Positions 1 to 9,300 of a stretch of 43,150 nucleotides of DNA are shown here, one piece after another. The position numbers and the translations under genes are program-made. The first letter of the stretch is position 1, and each line of letters starts with the position of its first letter. Below the pieces are notes generated by a model. It saw only the letters and a list, made by a program, of their open reading frames with translations, was not told where the DNA came from and searched no databases. Source of the stretch: Elysia marginata (Eukaryota > Mollusca > Gastropoda > Plakobranchidae). The DNA lies in NCBI GenBank assembly GCA_019649035.1, contig BMAT01006459.1, positions 37,182 through 80,331 on the forward strand, given 5' to 3'.

Positions 1-839
1 ACCGGGGCTCTGCAACAGCAAGTAGAGTCACTAGAGTGATGTCTTTGTATTTTTTTAGTGCTTATATTGTCGACATCCCAACAGTGCGACTTATTTTACC
101 TTGACCTGACCTATCCGTGTTCACAATCGGGAATCTCCAGAGGCAATTGCCATATCTCAACAACTAGCCTAGGCTACGTTGTTGTGTTGTGTTTGAAATG
201 GTGTTACTTGGTGATCTATTACTACTTGAAGCCCCTACCACATGTACATATGATACGGGGTATTCACTATGTTTGCACAAGGTGAAATAAACTCATATGG
301 ACTTGCCCTGATACTGCGAAAGTTTTTTAACGCTTCTTTGTTAATCGCATAGTTAAAGACTTTTTTCTAAAGTAGAGGCATGTTACAGGACGGCTTATTC
401 TGAAGGTCTTTTTATAAACGTGTTGTGTCGGCCTATTCATATGCATGAGAGGAGGGAGTAGAGAAAAAGAGAGAGAGAGAGGGTTCGGCGTCTGATTTAG
501 ATTCTCGTTATCTATGATCAAAGAACAAATATAATTATAAGTTTTTGAGTGTAATTTTGTAGGCCCATGGGACTAAATAGGCCTAATTATATACAGTTGT
601 GATAAATCTAAGTGTATTTTATGGGTTTAACTTTTTCACCAGGCACACACTCCGCTTTTACATGACTGCATGACATCCCAGCCAGTAATAAAGAAATTTT
701 AAAAAGCATCATTAACAGAAGAAAAGAAACTCAAGAAAAAGGATGCGGTGGGGCGGGGGTTTATGAATGTGGTTGTAAATGTCAACCAAGTCTTCTTGCA
801 TTTCGGGGATATATATTTTATTAGATCTATCATTCGGAC
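1..839. other. 5' flank, no gene seen
   Basis: The short open frames here have no splice or coding support. A (GA)n tract lies at 463-481. Nothing else is recognisable. Confidence 0.5.
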
Positions 840-1012
840 TCCGCTTATTTCTTCCAAACCACCACACCCCCTTCACTCTCATACCGACCGCCGCCTGTCG
901 TCCGCCCACGCAACTGTTGACCTCACCGTGACCCAGTCTTCCTTTCTGTGTCAGATGGCTTTGTCTGAACTCATTGGACTGACCTATATCTTTTATTTTC
1001 AATGCAGCGAAG
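840..1012 (+). other. GC/CpG-richer segment with possible first exon
   Basis: This stretch is richer in C and CpG than its surroundings. It has an ATG at 955 in a fair context, 19 codons, and a good donor at 1012/1013 (AAG, then GTAAAG). The donor leaves one spare base, whereas the first certain exon of the peptidase gene (3331) needs none. A linking exon would therefore be required and I could not find one. It may be a promoter or leader region, but the call is weak. Confidence 0.15.
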
Positions 1013-1029
1013 GTAAAGGAGTCAAGGTT

Positions 1030-1158
1030 TCTTCTTCTTCTCCTCCTCCTCCTCCTGCTCCTCCTCCTCCTCCTTCTTCTTCTTCTTCTTCTTCTTCTTC
1101 TTCTTCTTCTTCTTCTTCTTCTTCTTCTTCTTCTTCTTCTTCTTCTTCTTCTTCTTCT
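1030..1158. repeat. (TCC)n/(TTC)n compound microsatellite
   Basis: About 130 bases of pyrimidine triplets: TCC repeats followed by a long, nearly pure TTC run. The poly-serine frame through it is a by-product of the repeat, not a gene. Confidence 0.95.
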
Positions 1159-1447
1159 GCCGCTTTTTACGATTAAGGTTTACTGCGCTCCAGATCCTAC
1201 ACGATCAATTATATTGTGCAATATAATTGTTAATACTCGGTATTGACAATTAAATTCACCGTGTAAGGGCTATATTAAAGACTTGCGCAATTGTAGGCCT
1301 ATTGTTGGAATCAAAATCTGCTTGATATTTTCTTGCTCAATTATATTGACATCAATTATATTGAGAAAATAATTGACCGTCTATGGTAACCGTCAATTAA
1401 ATTGCACAGTAATACCATTTGTCTTCGAGATTATCGAACCGTAAACA

Positions 1448-1655
1448 TGGCCGACAAAGAACAAGACAGGACCTTTCAATTAGATTGCATTGAATGCCAC
1501 AAAAGTTTGCCAGCATTGTGGATGGTACATGTGACGATTACAGAAACAGACAGAAGAAAGATACAGCTTACGCTGTGCTACTTGAGCAGTTGAAAAACTA
1601 CCCAAAGTACACAAGAAAAGATGTGGAAAAAAAGCTGAATTCTTACAGAACGAAT
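1448..1655 (+). pseudogene. MADF-domain protein fragment of Harbinger element, frameshifted
   Basis: From the ATG at 1448 the first frame reads 25 residues ending in LPALW, the hallmark of the first MADF helix. The match then moves to the frame starting at 1521 (GAT overlaps the TGG codon), as if one base had been lost between W and D. It continues DDYRNRQKKDTAY, then KYTRKDVEKKLNSYRTN, the usual second half of a MADF domain, which contains its DNA-contacting region. In PIF/Harbinger elements this protein works with the transposase in the nucleus to bind the element's ends. The fragment stops abruptly near 1655, where the opposite-strand transposase fragment begins. It lies inside the inverted repeats and cannot give a complete protein. 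Confidence 0.7.
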
Positions 1656-1885
1656 ATTTGTGTTGTTTTTTCTATCAGAGGCTCGACTATTTGCAATAGC
1701 TCATTATGTGACTCAATATCCGTGCGTAGAAAGTTTTTTTAATCAACTGGCTCATTATGGCTCAGTTCACGTAGTAATTTGGTGTGGCCAAATGTTGATC
1801 GCTTCAGGAACCATTCCATTGATAACTTTGCGCGTTTTCTTCTTGGAGCATCGTTTTCATTATCTACCGCTTGGTCAAAGTCGTC
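1645..1885 (-). pseudogene. PIF/Harbinger transposase N-terminal fragment, broken
   Basis: Read on the minus strand from about 1885 down, the frame gives an acidic/basic lead (NENDAPRRKR), then TKLLRELSHNEPVD, a TAA stop at the position where a tyrosine is usual, KNFLRTD, and HNELLQIVEPLIEK. The pattern LL.EL...D.YKNFLR, then ELL..V.P.I.K, is the conserved region before the DDE catalytic core of PIF/Harbinger transposases. After EPLIEK one frame shift would restore an NTNIR-like match. No catalytic residue is present, so the copy is dead. It converges with the MADF fragment on the other strand. Confidence 0.65.
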
Positions 1886-2023
1886 CATCCTTCTTCAACG
1901 GATTCCAAGGCCAAAATGAACTTGTTTTTGCGCAATTCAATTGTCAATTATTTTGACCGTGTGTGGGCAACAAAACACTGTCAATTATATTGTGCAACCA
2001 GATTTGCGCAATATAATTGATCG

Positions 2024-2075
2024 TGTAGGGTCTGCTTAAAGCCATGCTTTGTAGGGTCTGCTTAAAGCCATGCTT
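2024..2075 (+). repeat. 26-bp tandem duplication at transposon edge
   Basis: A unit beginning TGTAGGGTCTGCTTAAAGCC occurs twice head to tail (2024-2049, 2050-2075). The first copy contains the last bases of the Harbinger inverted repeat, so the duplication followed the insertion or accompanied repair of its edge. Confidence 0.85.
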
Positions 2076-2171
2076 GAACTACAATTGTGAAATTAACCAG
2101 ATCAAAGTGCAAAGAAAGATGAGTAGGAAAAAATATAATACAGTAATACTTGGTTGTCTTGTGGGAGTTAG

Positions 2172-2341
2172 GTGGGGTGCCCAGTTTGTGAAAGGCTTAG
2201 TTTGTCACACTTTATCACTTGGAGTTTTCAGTTCGTCATAGGCCCAGTTTTTCACAAGCCCAGTTTGTCACAGGTCCAATTTGTCACAGATCTAGTTTGT
2301 CACAGGTTCAGTTTATCACTGGCCCAGTTTGTCACAGGCCT
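2172..2341 (+). repeat. 16-bp minisatellite
   Basis: About ten imperfect units with consensus GCCCAGTTTGTCACAG; the best-preserved ones lie at 2245-2339. Frames through it only translate the repeat. Two reversed look-alike pieces occur near 2790-2815. Confidence 0.8.
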
Positions 2342-2344
2342 GCA

Positions 2345-3039
2345 CCAAGAGGACTGGATCTTGTGCGTCCATTCTTTGAATTGATGTTATCAAAACAAAT
2401 TTATCGTCGTCGCTTTGCCTTTGAAGAAATAATGAGTCTTAGAAAATCTTATTTGTGTTCTTTTTTTTGTATCAATGTTTGTTGACCTTCTGTGTAAAAT
2501 ATAACCATGGAGATCAAAATCAGTTCATTAAATATTTTTATCTATTATCTTTTAACATCAGGCATTTAAAAACAACATAAAAACTGTTGGTGTAGAGATA
2601 GCTCTTTAAAAATGTAATTTAGATGGTGTTTTCCAATGCTTCTATATTTTATGCAAATCAAATTAAGCAGTAAAAAAGAAATAAAAATTCAATTCAATTC
2701 AATTCATACAATCAAACACTAATTCATTTGCATTTTATTAGAATTTCACTGATAAATTCCACCATGCAAGGTGGGGTGGGCCTGACAGTATGACAAACTG
2801 GGTCTTTGACAAACTGTTTTTCACACAGATGAAATTTATTTTACCAACTGTCTCCACTGGTCTAGACAAGTGAGCTTTGGAAATAAGGACAATAGTTGTG
2901 TTAAAGACTGTTGGACATTTTAAGATCTATTGATGATAGCTTTACCCTTGAACACTTTCAAGTGCATTCTTATCTCAAAATCAGAATCCGCCCCATTTAC
3001 ATAATTTTTATATTGTAAAAAAGAACACTAGGCCCCTAT
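2345..3039. other. Spacer, no gene seen
   Basis: AT-rich DNA with a short (AATTC)n run near 2688-2706 and scattered pieces resembling the 16-bp minisatellite. No exon-like segment found. Confidence 0.4.
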
Positions 3040-3270
3040 ACAGTACAGCATCTTCCCATCAGCTTCTTGTATAGCCTCCTTCAATTTGTCATTGGCTCAT
3101 TTTCCTCACAATTTTTCTTTGATTCTGTTGTCTCTGTCTCTACCATGATGTTGTAGAATGCCTTTGATGCCTTTCAACTGCTCTTTCCTTTGCCAAGACC
3201 TGTAGTCTTCTTATCTCCCTTGTTGGCATCCCTACTTTATTGCCAAACCATTCTAAATTACTTATGAGGT
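3040..3270 (-). pseudogene. Coding-like dispersed repeat, copy 1 (broken)
   Basis: On the minus strand this segment reads EWFGNKVGMPTREIRRLQVL and LAKERAVERHQ. After frame changes it continues AFYNIMVETETTESKKN and CEENEPMTN, then a KEAIQEADGKML-like end. It has at least two frameshifts. The last part recurs at 5835-5940. The unit is highly charged and probably helical. I do not recognise the family. It may be a retroposed gene fragment or part of a transposon. Confidence 0.4.
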
Positions 3271-3330
3271 ACGGTATCTTTGAAAATTGAATTAAGAATA
3301 TGTCCACTCTTTTCATCTTTTTTCCAACAG

Positions 3331-3573
3331 CTAATTGGAGACTGTGTCGTGCACCTCACGGTGTTACAGCTTAGCCCATCAAGACAGGAAGACCATACAA
3401 AGACCTCTACCTCACAACGTGCTCCTGGGCCCCAGGGTCACACAGTTGTCAGTCATGAAGGTTCAGGTTTCCTAACATTCAACAACAGATATGGTCCTGT
3501 GGTGCACACAAGCAAGCATGTAGTCCGGGACCGCTTTGAAGCAGAGAGAACAGTTGTGAGGCTTTTCTATGAT
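3331..3573 (+). CDS. Gene A exon with catalytic His
   Basis: The acceptor TTTTTTCCAACAG precedes 3331 and the donor GTGAGT follows 3573. The 81 codons are phase 0 at both ends. Residues 44-65 form the GSGF...KHVV block; the first 40 residues are an N-terminal extension rich in Ser, Thr and Gln. No start codon fits, so earlier exons must exist. Confidence 0.75.
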
Positions 3574-5657
3574 GTGAGTATTGACTGTGAAAGAATTTTC
3601 AAAGAAATTGTAAATAAAGAGGGAGCTTAAAATGGGAAATCTCAACCCTGACTTTCATATGATAGAGATCTTTACAAGCACACTACATTTGTAATTACAT
3701 TGGGACCTGGAGTTGCAGATGGATGCACCGGACACAGTAGTTTTGCAAAGCATTTTTTAAAATATTATATAAGGGTCTTCCAAGATGGCCAAAAGTTCTT
3801 GAAGATAAGGAGGGAAGGTTGATTTGCCTAATAAAAAATTTGGAAGATGGTGATGATTGTTTTGTTTGGTCACAAAGGTGCTTAGAAGTGTGGAGAAAGT
3901 GGAGTTACTATTTTGCAATGGGGATTCGGGCCTATCAAATTGACTTTACAAATTTGCTGTCAAATTGTCAATCATCTAGAAAATTTTTTAAAGTAAAATT
4001 TTGATTTTCAAAATATGTTCTAAATTAAGATCTTTAGAGGGGGGCAATGAAAAGTTCAATGTGAACTCACTCAGTTAGTTTTACAATTTGAAAACCAAAT
4101 AAAACAACTATAGTGCAAGGAAGAAAAACGGAAACTGTACAGAAGAAGCCTGAATTTTAGATTTACTATGTACTTTAGGATGAAGTAGCATTCTTGTAAT
4201 TTTCCCAGAAAGTATCACATTACTGAAAGTGAAACATAGGTGAATGTTGACAATATATTTAAATGGTGTTCTTATGTTCCAGGATGACAAAGCTACTGCA
4301 AATGTTTTCAGCACCTTGCGATGGCTCCTAGACCAACTGCAAAAGACAGAGCTCCCTCTTCCCTCACTTCTACAACATGCACAAACTTACCCTTATGGTA
4401 TTCACACCAAGAGATCTACGAAACCCCTTCTATATGCAGCGGATGGGCGCTACTTTGAGTCTTTTGTTTATAGTGACTACACAGCTTTCTCTTGTGACAC
4501 TGTGGTCGATGATCACTTTACGAAAAAAACCCGAACCCATCCATCTTTTTCTTATGTGAAAGCAGGCAACAAGCAACTTGTTCTGGGACCCCAACTGGAC
4601 GTGGCTGTCATCTCTCATCCACATGGCATGCCCAAAGCCATAGCTTTTGGCAAGTGAGTCTGCAGCTGTAGTAGTATATAATAAGCCTTATCCCCTCATT
4701 TACAGGAACTGTCTCATAGATGCTAGTTTATCCTTTTGTTAAATTTTTTAATGAGTTTCAGCATGATCATATTGTAAATTTTAAATTATGATATTGCTGT
4801 CAAGGGAACCCAATTCAATCTTTCACAACTTCATGTTTGTGAATTTGAGAGTTTTGAAGAAAGAAGAATATCATAAAAATCTACGACAATACCTAACTGC
4901 ATGATCCTTCTAATATTGAAGTTCATTCTAATATCTGTTTGTATTTTAATCAATTGTGTTGTTACAATAGATAGTTTTTTGGTTGGAATTAAAAAAAAAA
5001 ATATCTTACTATAAAAAGCTGAGACACAAGTTTGTGAATGGAAGTTTTTCATCCTAATTCTTGTGCAGGCCTAAAGTGCCATCAAGCACTGCATTTATAT
5101 ATGAGAGGGGCTGTTTATTACATGTATTATTATTGTTATAATTATAGTAGATCTGCAAGGTCTGTCTCATTGTCAACAAATAAGTTTTGCATCTATCTGT
5201 TCAGCCGCCCTAGACTTGAAATAATTTTGTGGAATAAAGATTTAGTCAGGCTTATGACTGTTATGTTGCAACAGCTACCTCATTTTGGCTAGGTGAAGAA
5301 CAGAGCAAACATGTAAGAGAACATCCTTCACTAGAACCTTTTTTTCAACTACCATCAAACAGAATGAAACCACTTGCCCGACTCCTGCCAGCCATGTATA
5401 CTGCTGCTACTTGCCCAGGCTCCAGTGGTGCACCTTTCATCCGCCTTCACACCAACACAAGCCATAAGTCGCCAAATGCCAACATCTTGGCGAATACCAT
5501 CAGTACAAATTGTGAGGGCTACCACTTCATCAGTGCTGGCTTGTTTGTTCATCATGGCTTCTACCCACAGCGGGTAAAGCTTGGCATGGGCACTGTGAGG
5601 CCACCTATAACACTATCGTTTCCACAGAGACGCTCTTGCAAGGAAGTGGTACAGTAA
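3331..5657 (+). CDS. Gene A: trypsin-fold serine peptidase, FAM111/HtrA-like (5' partial)
   Basis: Exons 3331-3573, 4283-4653, 5069-5112 (least sure) and 5293-5657 join in one frame of 341 codons including a TAA stop. The PA-clan landmarks appear in order. GSGFLTFNNRYGPVVHTSKH is the GSGF...HVV block with the catalytic His (codon 3517-3519). SDYTAF aligns with the DxA block holding the Asp (4475-4477). SHPHGMPKAIAFG matches the GHPxGxxK strand of FAM111 peptidases. CPGSSGAPF is the GxSG active-site loop with Ser at 5424-5426. ISAGLFVHHGF is the last core strand. FAM111-type peptidases cleave proteins inside cells, and no signal peptide is visible here, but the N-terminus lies upstream. The substrate is unknown. 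A polyA signal at 5723 supports an end here. Alternatively, a donor at 5648/5649 leads in phase to the membrane-protein exon at 6185. Confidence 0.75.
4283..4653 (+). CDS. Gene A exon with Asp and HPHG strand
   Basis: Acceptor TTCCAG and donor GTGAGT border 371 bases, entering at phase 0 and leaving two spare bases. It encodes a long insert between the His and Asp blocks (WLLDQLQKTELPLPSLLQ and neighbours), then SDYTAF with the candidate catalytic Asp, and QLDVAVISHPHGMPKAIAFG. Confidence 0.8.
5069..5112 (+). CDS. Gene A putative 44-base exon
   Basis: It is needed to join the exon ending at 4653 (two spare bases) to the exon at 5293 (needs one), since direct joining meets a stop. The acceptor TTCTTGTGCAG is good. 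The donor GGCT/GTTTAT is weak. It adds PKVPSSTAFIYERG, which suits the stretch after the HPHG strand in FAM111-like peptidases. Confidence 0.4.
5293..5657 (+). CDS. Gene A exon with catalytic Ser and stop
   Basis: Acceptor TTTTGGCTAG. It encodes EEQSKHVREHPSLEPFFQ, then the CPGSSGAPF active-site loop, a Ser/Asn-rich turn, ISAGLFVHHGF and a short basic tail ending in a TAA stop at 5655-5657. An internal donor at 5649 (GTG/GTACAG) would skip the stop and keep phase with the exon at 6185. An alternative start at 5275 keeps the same frame. Confidence 0.75.
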
Positions 5658-5722
5658 CTTTTCTCTCACTAAAACTAAGTATCTATAATAGCAAAACATT
5701 GTTTTTAAAAAATTTGAAATGA

Positions 5723-5728
5723 AATAAA
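5723..5728 (+). terminator. Polyadenylation signal AATAAA, candidate for gene A
   Basis: A canonical hexamer 66 bases after the stop. It argues for a separate gene A with a short 3' UTR. Confidence 0.45.
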
Positions 5729-5834
5729 TGTCAATAGAAACATAATACAAACACGATACTATATGCCTTAACACCAATGAATAATTTGGAAGTCTATTAA
5801 TTATTGTGATGTGTAAATTATCACTAACTTGACA

Positions 5835-5940
5835 TAAAGCTTCTGTGCCTTGGTCGCCTCTTCAGCTTTCTGTATAGCCTGCTTCAATCTGTCTGTCATA
5901 GGCTCATTTTTCTCATAATTTTTCTTTGATTCTTAAACTT
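5835..5940 (-). repeat. Coding-like dispersed repeat, copy 2
   Basis: On the minus strand it reads ESKKNYEKNEPMTDRLKQAI then QKAEEATKAQKLYVKL without a break. It matches the end of the copy at 3040-3130, and the two copies, in the same orientation, bracket gene A. The family is not recognised. Confidence 0.5.
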
Positions 5941-6184
5941 AAGGTTATCAAGTTCATTCATTGCCGTTGAGTTTTTAGTTTGCCCTGTGGTGGTTGGGGT
6001 TGGGTTCATGTAAAGCAATGAAATACTGATTTTGATAAGATTAATACTCAGTCAGTGTATAAGGAACATTTTGACTTGAGGCAAAGGCAATGAAAGTTTT
6101 AAAATTCCTGCTTTCTGTCTTACCAAGGTTTATCTTAGGGTCAATTGAATTTAATTACTTTTTTTTTTTCTCTATTCTGAATAG

Positions 6185-6338
6185 ATCTGCTGGATGGTGA
6201 ACACATTCAGCCTGTGCGAAGACTTTCTCCTGTACTGGATGCTCCTAATGTTTGATCATGATCAAGTTGAGCCATTCATCAAGGCCCACCTGACTATGTT
6301 CACCTTCATTGCCCCACTAGCTGGAGTTATCTTCTCAT
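6185..6338 (+). CDS. Gene B exon 1 of those visible
   Basis: A long T/C tract ending CTATTCTGAATAG gives the acceptor; the donor is CAT/GTAAAG. It encodes ICWMVNTFSLCEDFLLYWML and the helix FTFIAPLAGVIFS. It leaves one spare base. Phase 0 at entry matches the alternative donor of gene A at 5648. Confidence 0.7.
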
Positions 6339-9300
6339 GTAAAGATGTTTAACAATAAACAGAATGATAGATAGACAGAAAGTTTGACAGACAAAGACAC
6401 AGGCATATGAATATGAATACAAATTAATGTACAGAGGTGGGAAATAGGTAGAATTATGAAGTTCAGGTACACGCATACCTCGACCATAAGTTCTGACAGT
6501 AAAAATTAATTTGGGCTCTTTGATGTTCCTTTTTCTGCATTTAACTTAAAAGCAAATTGTAAGTGAGGTAGGTTTATAAAACACCAAATCGTAAAACCAA
6601 GTTTCAAAATAACATGCTATATTTAAACCCATATACAGCTGTATTAATTTTTGTTAGTTACAGGAAACAATTAACTCTTTTCTCTCCAAGTAAACAGTGC
6701 CTTGGTGGACCCTTCAGTCCAAGTAAATTTGGTGCTTATGGTAGGGAAAAAGCTATACCCAAATTCTCATCACCACTAACTAAGAACTCTCTCAAAAGTT
6801 TCTAACAATGATGTCCTTCTTAGTGAGTTAGGCCATGCAGATTCACTATCGGAATAATAATTAAGTGCTGTCTTCGGTCCAAAGGTTGGCAACCATGTCT
6901 CTCTATTCTTCTCTGTTCTCGGCCTTCCGTTTCATATATCCATAGTTTGTTGATCCTGACCATTCCTTTACATCGTCCATCCAGTTCTTTCTTGGCCTTC
7001 CCTGTCCTCCGTTCCCTTCAATTTTCCCCGCTAGGGATAGTTGTAGCAAAGGTCCTGAGCTGTCTCTCATGATGTGTCCAGCATACCCAAGTTTGCGTTT
7101 CATAAGTTGTTGCAACAGTCTTTCATTGACATCGGCCATTTGTATAATTTTTGTGTTGTTTTTCTTTTCTGTCCATGGGACCTTTAGAAGTCTCCTGTAG
7201 CACCACATTTCAAACGGATGTATCTTCTTTTGAACGGTCTTGGAATAGATCCATGCTTCTCAATCATGTTTGAATATTGAGAATACATAGCACGCCAGGG
7301 TTCTTTTCTTTGTATTGAGACCAATTTTCTTCTGTAGCAGCTCTTTGTTCTCCCAACACTTTTGCCTATAGCACCTAGTTTAAGAAAAAGAAGCAAGAAT
7401 GGGAGCTCTATCCCTATACGGGAATTCTCGGTTCACAGGGAGAAAGTCATAGGACTCCTCTATTCAGGGAGAGAAAAGTTTTAATGAATATTCATGTCAA
7501 GTCTGATCACAAAGAGGCAAACTTATCAAATCGTAAAAAATGGGCACTTCTTAATATTATGCCATGTGTCAATAAAAACAGTCTGTATTGCTTTGTCTGT
7601 GTCAGTAGGTCTATGTATTCCAAATTTTGCACCTTTTATTTTTCGTATTTCAAAAGAAACTGGAGAGATAGAATATCAAGTTTTTAAAACTTTTATAATA
7701 TAAAATCAAATCAGATATGCTTTGTTATGTTTTTAAAACTTGAAATGCTAATCACATCAGATATGCTTTGTTATGTTTTCAAAACTCGAAGTGCTGTAAT
7801 GCAGTTTAGATCCTGACAATATGTTACATTTAATCAATTTATCTCTTATTTTTTGGCAGTGCATGCAGATTTGCTACGAGTGCTGTGGACTGGTTTTTGG
7901 ATGCATATCACATGCTCTGTTCTTCATTGGTTTGTCCAGGTGAATTTTTTCTTTTACCATGTTCTATAGCGAGGAGTTAGGCATGCTAAAAATAGAGAGA
8001 AAGAGTGAGAGAGACAGAGAGGGAGGGGGGAAGAAGGGAGATGGGAAAAGCTTGTAACTAAAGCTTTTCTCTATGGTAAGGTAAACCTAAATTTCAAGCT
8101 GAGCAAATGTTTAGCAACACGAAAAAGACACTGGCAGAATGGTATGTTTCCTTTCTGCATCTATCCAACCTTTTTTTTATATAACTATCATCTTATTTTG
8201 CCTCATGTTTATCCTTATCTTGCTATGATACCCATATTTAACAATTTTTCCTCCATGGTTTTTTAATATATGTTTTTTACACTTGTTTATTATTATCCTC
8301 ATAGTTTGTGTCATAAGGTATGAATAGGAATGTTTCTTATTTAGTAAAAATTATATTTTTGTGTCTGTTAAAAAAATTGTATTTTTTGTGTTTTTTATAT
8401 CCCAGGGTCCTCATATAACTCCGGTTCTCTGTGGCACTTTCAGTGCTGCTTTCAGTGTTTTTATGTGTGTCACCGGCTGGATTGTGCTACAGGTTTTTCC
8501 ACAGTACTGGAATTTCATACTGGTCTCAGCGATGTGGTTTTCAACACTTTCAATGGAGTGGTTAGTAATTTATGCTCGACAAGACTAACCTATATAATGA
8601 TATTGCTATTGTTAGGTTAGAATAAACAGTGCAGGCAGCCACTGCGCAATCAAATGATTGAGAGATTTTAAATGTGTGAGAATAGCAGTGGAGACAAGTA
8701 GGTTTCAACAGTTGCCTTTGATGCGATTTGGATCTTCCTGTTTAAGTAAGCAAGTCACTTAGGCTACGCCAAGATCTTCGCCATAAAACTTCTTTTCAAG
8801 GAGCATAGTGGTGATATGGTATAAGCTGTGTTTCTCTAAGTGGCAAGGCTGTGTCTCTGAAGCTATTGTAAGTCAAAAGTTGGAATGATACTAAAGGCAC
8901 ACATTGCAGGCATTTCTACATAACGCCTACTTCTCTCCACTGCTAATATCAAACCTTAAAAATCTTTCAATCATTTTATTGTTAGGTTACATGTTTTTAC
9001 TTTACAAATTTTTTTGCGTTGGTGTTACTTTGCCCGTTTGTAATTTACAGGATGGTATAGAATGCTTCAACAGCTAGAACAAGAGTAAACAGGTTATAAC
9101 GAGCTACCCCAGGCTCTAACAGGCTATACTAGGATCTCAAAGGCTATACCACACTCTAAAAGGCTCCACAAGGCTCCTGTAACAAATAAACATACTTTTG
9201 AGCCTAGTACATCTATCTAGAATTTAACAACACAAGTGATAGTAACATAAAGATTGACATACGATGGTATTATTTACATCACATTATTTCACACAGGACG

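Larger units (their letters stand above)
1196..2029. mobile_element. Decayed PIF/Harbinger DNA transposon
   Basis: The left end starts CCTACACGATCAATTATATT and the right end is its near-perfect inverse (about 2003-2029), giving terminal inverted repeats of about 25 bp with one mismatch (TGTGCA versus TGCGCA). CAATTATATTG-type and GACCGTGTRGGG-like motifs recur just inside both ends (about 1240-1400 and 1930-1985) in both orientations, and are candidate subterminal transposase sites. Inside are fragments of the two proteins typical of PIF/Harbinger elements: a MADF/Myb-like protein on + and a DDE transposase N-terminal region on -. At 834 bp it is an internally deleted, non-functional copy. 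I could not identify a 3-bp target duplication. Confidence 0.75.

Noticed and set aside
748-1176. 142-codon + frame with poly-Pro/poly-Ser end
   Set aside because: The Ser/Pro tail is the translation of the TCC/TTC microsatellite and the rest has no coding pattern.
3160-3260. WFGNK on the minus strand as homeodomain helix 3 (PBX-like)
   Set aside because: Only five residues agree; the neighbouring residues do not follow the homeodomain pattern.
6473-6575. CATACCTCGACC/GTGAGGTAGG as Tigger-type inverted ends
   Set aside because: The match is too short and imperfect to support an element.
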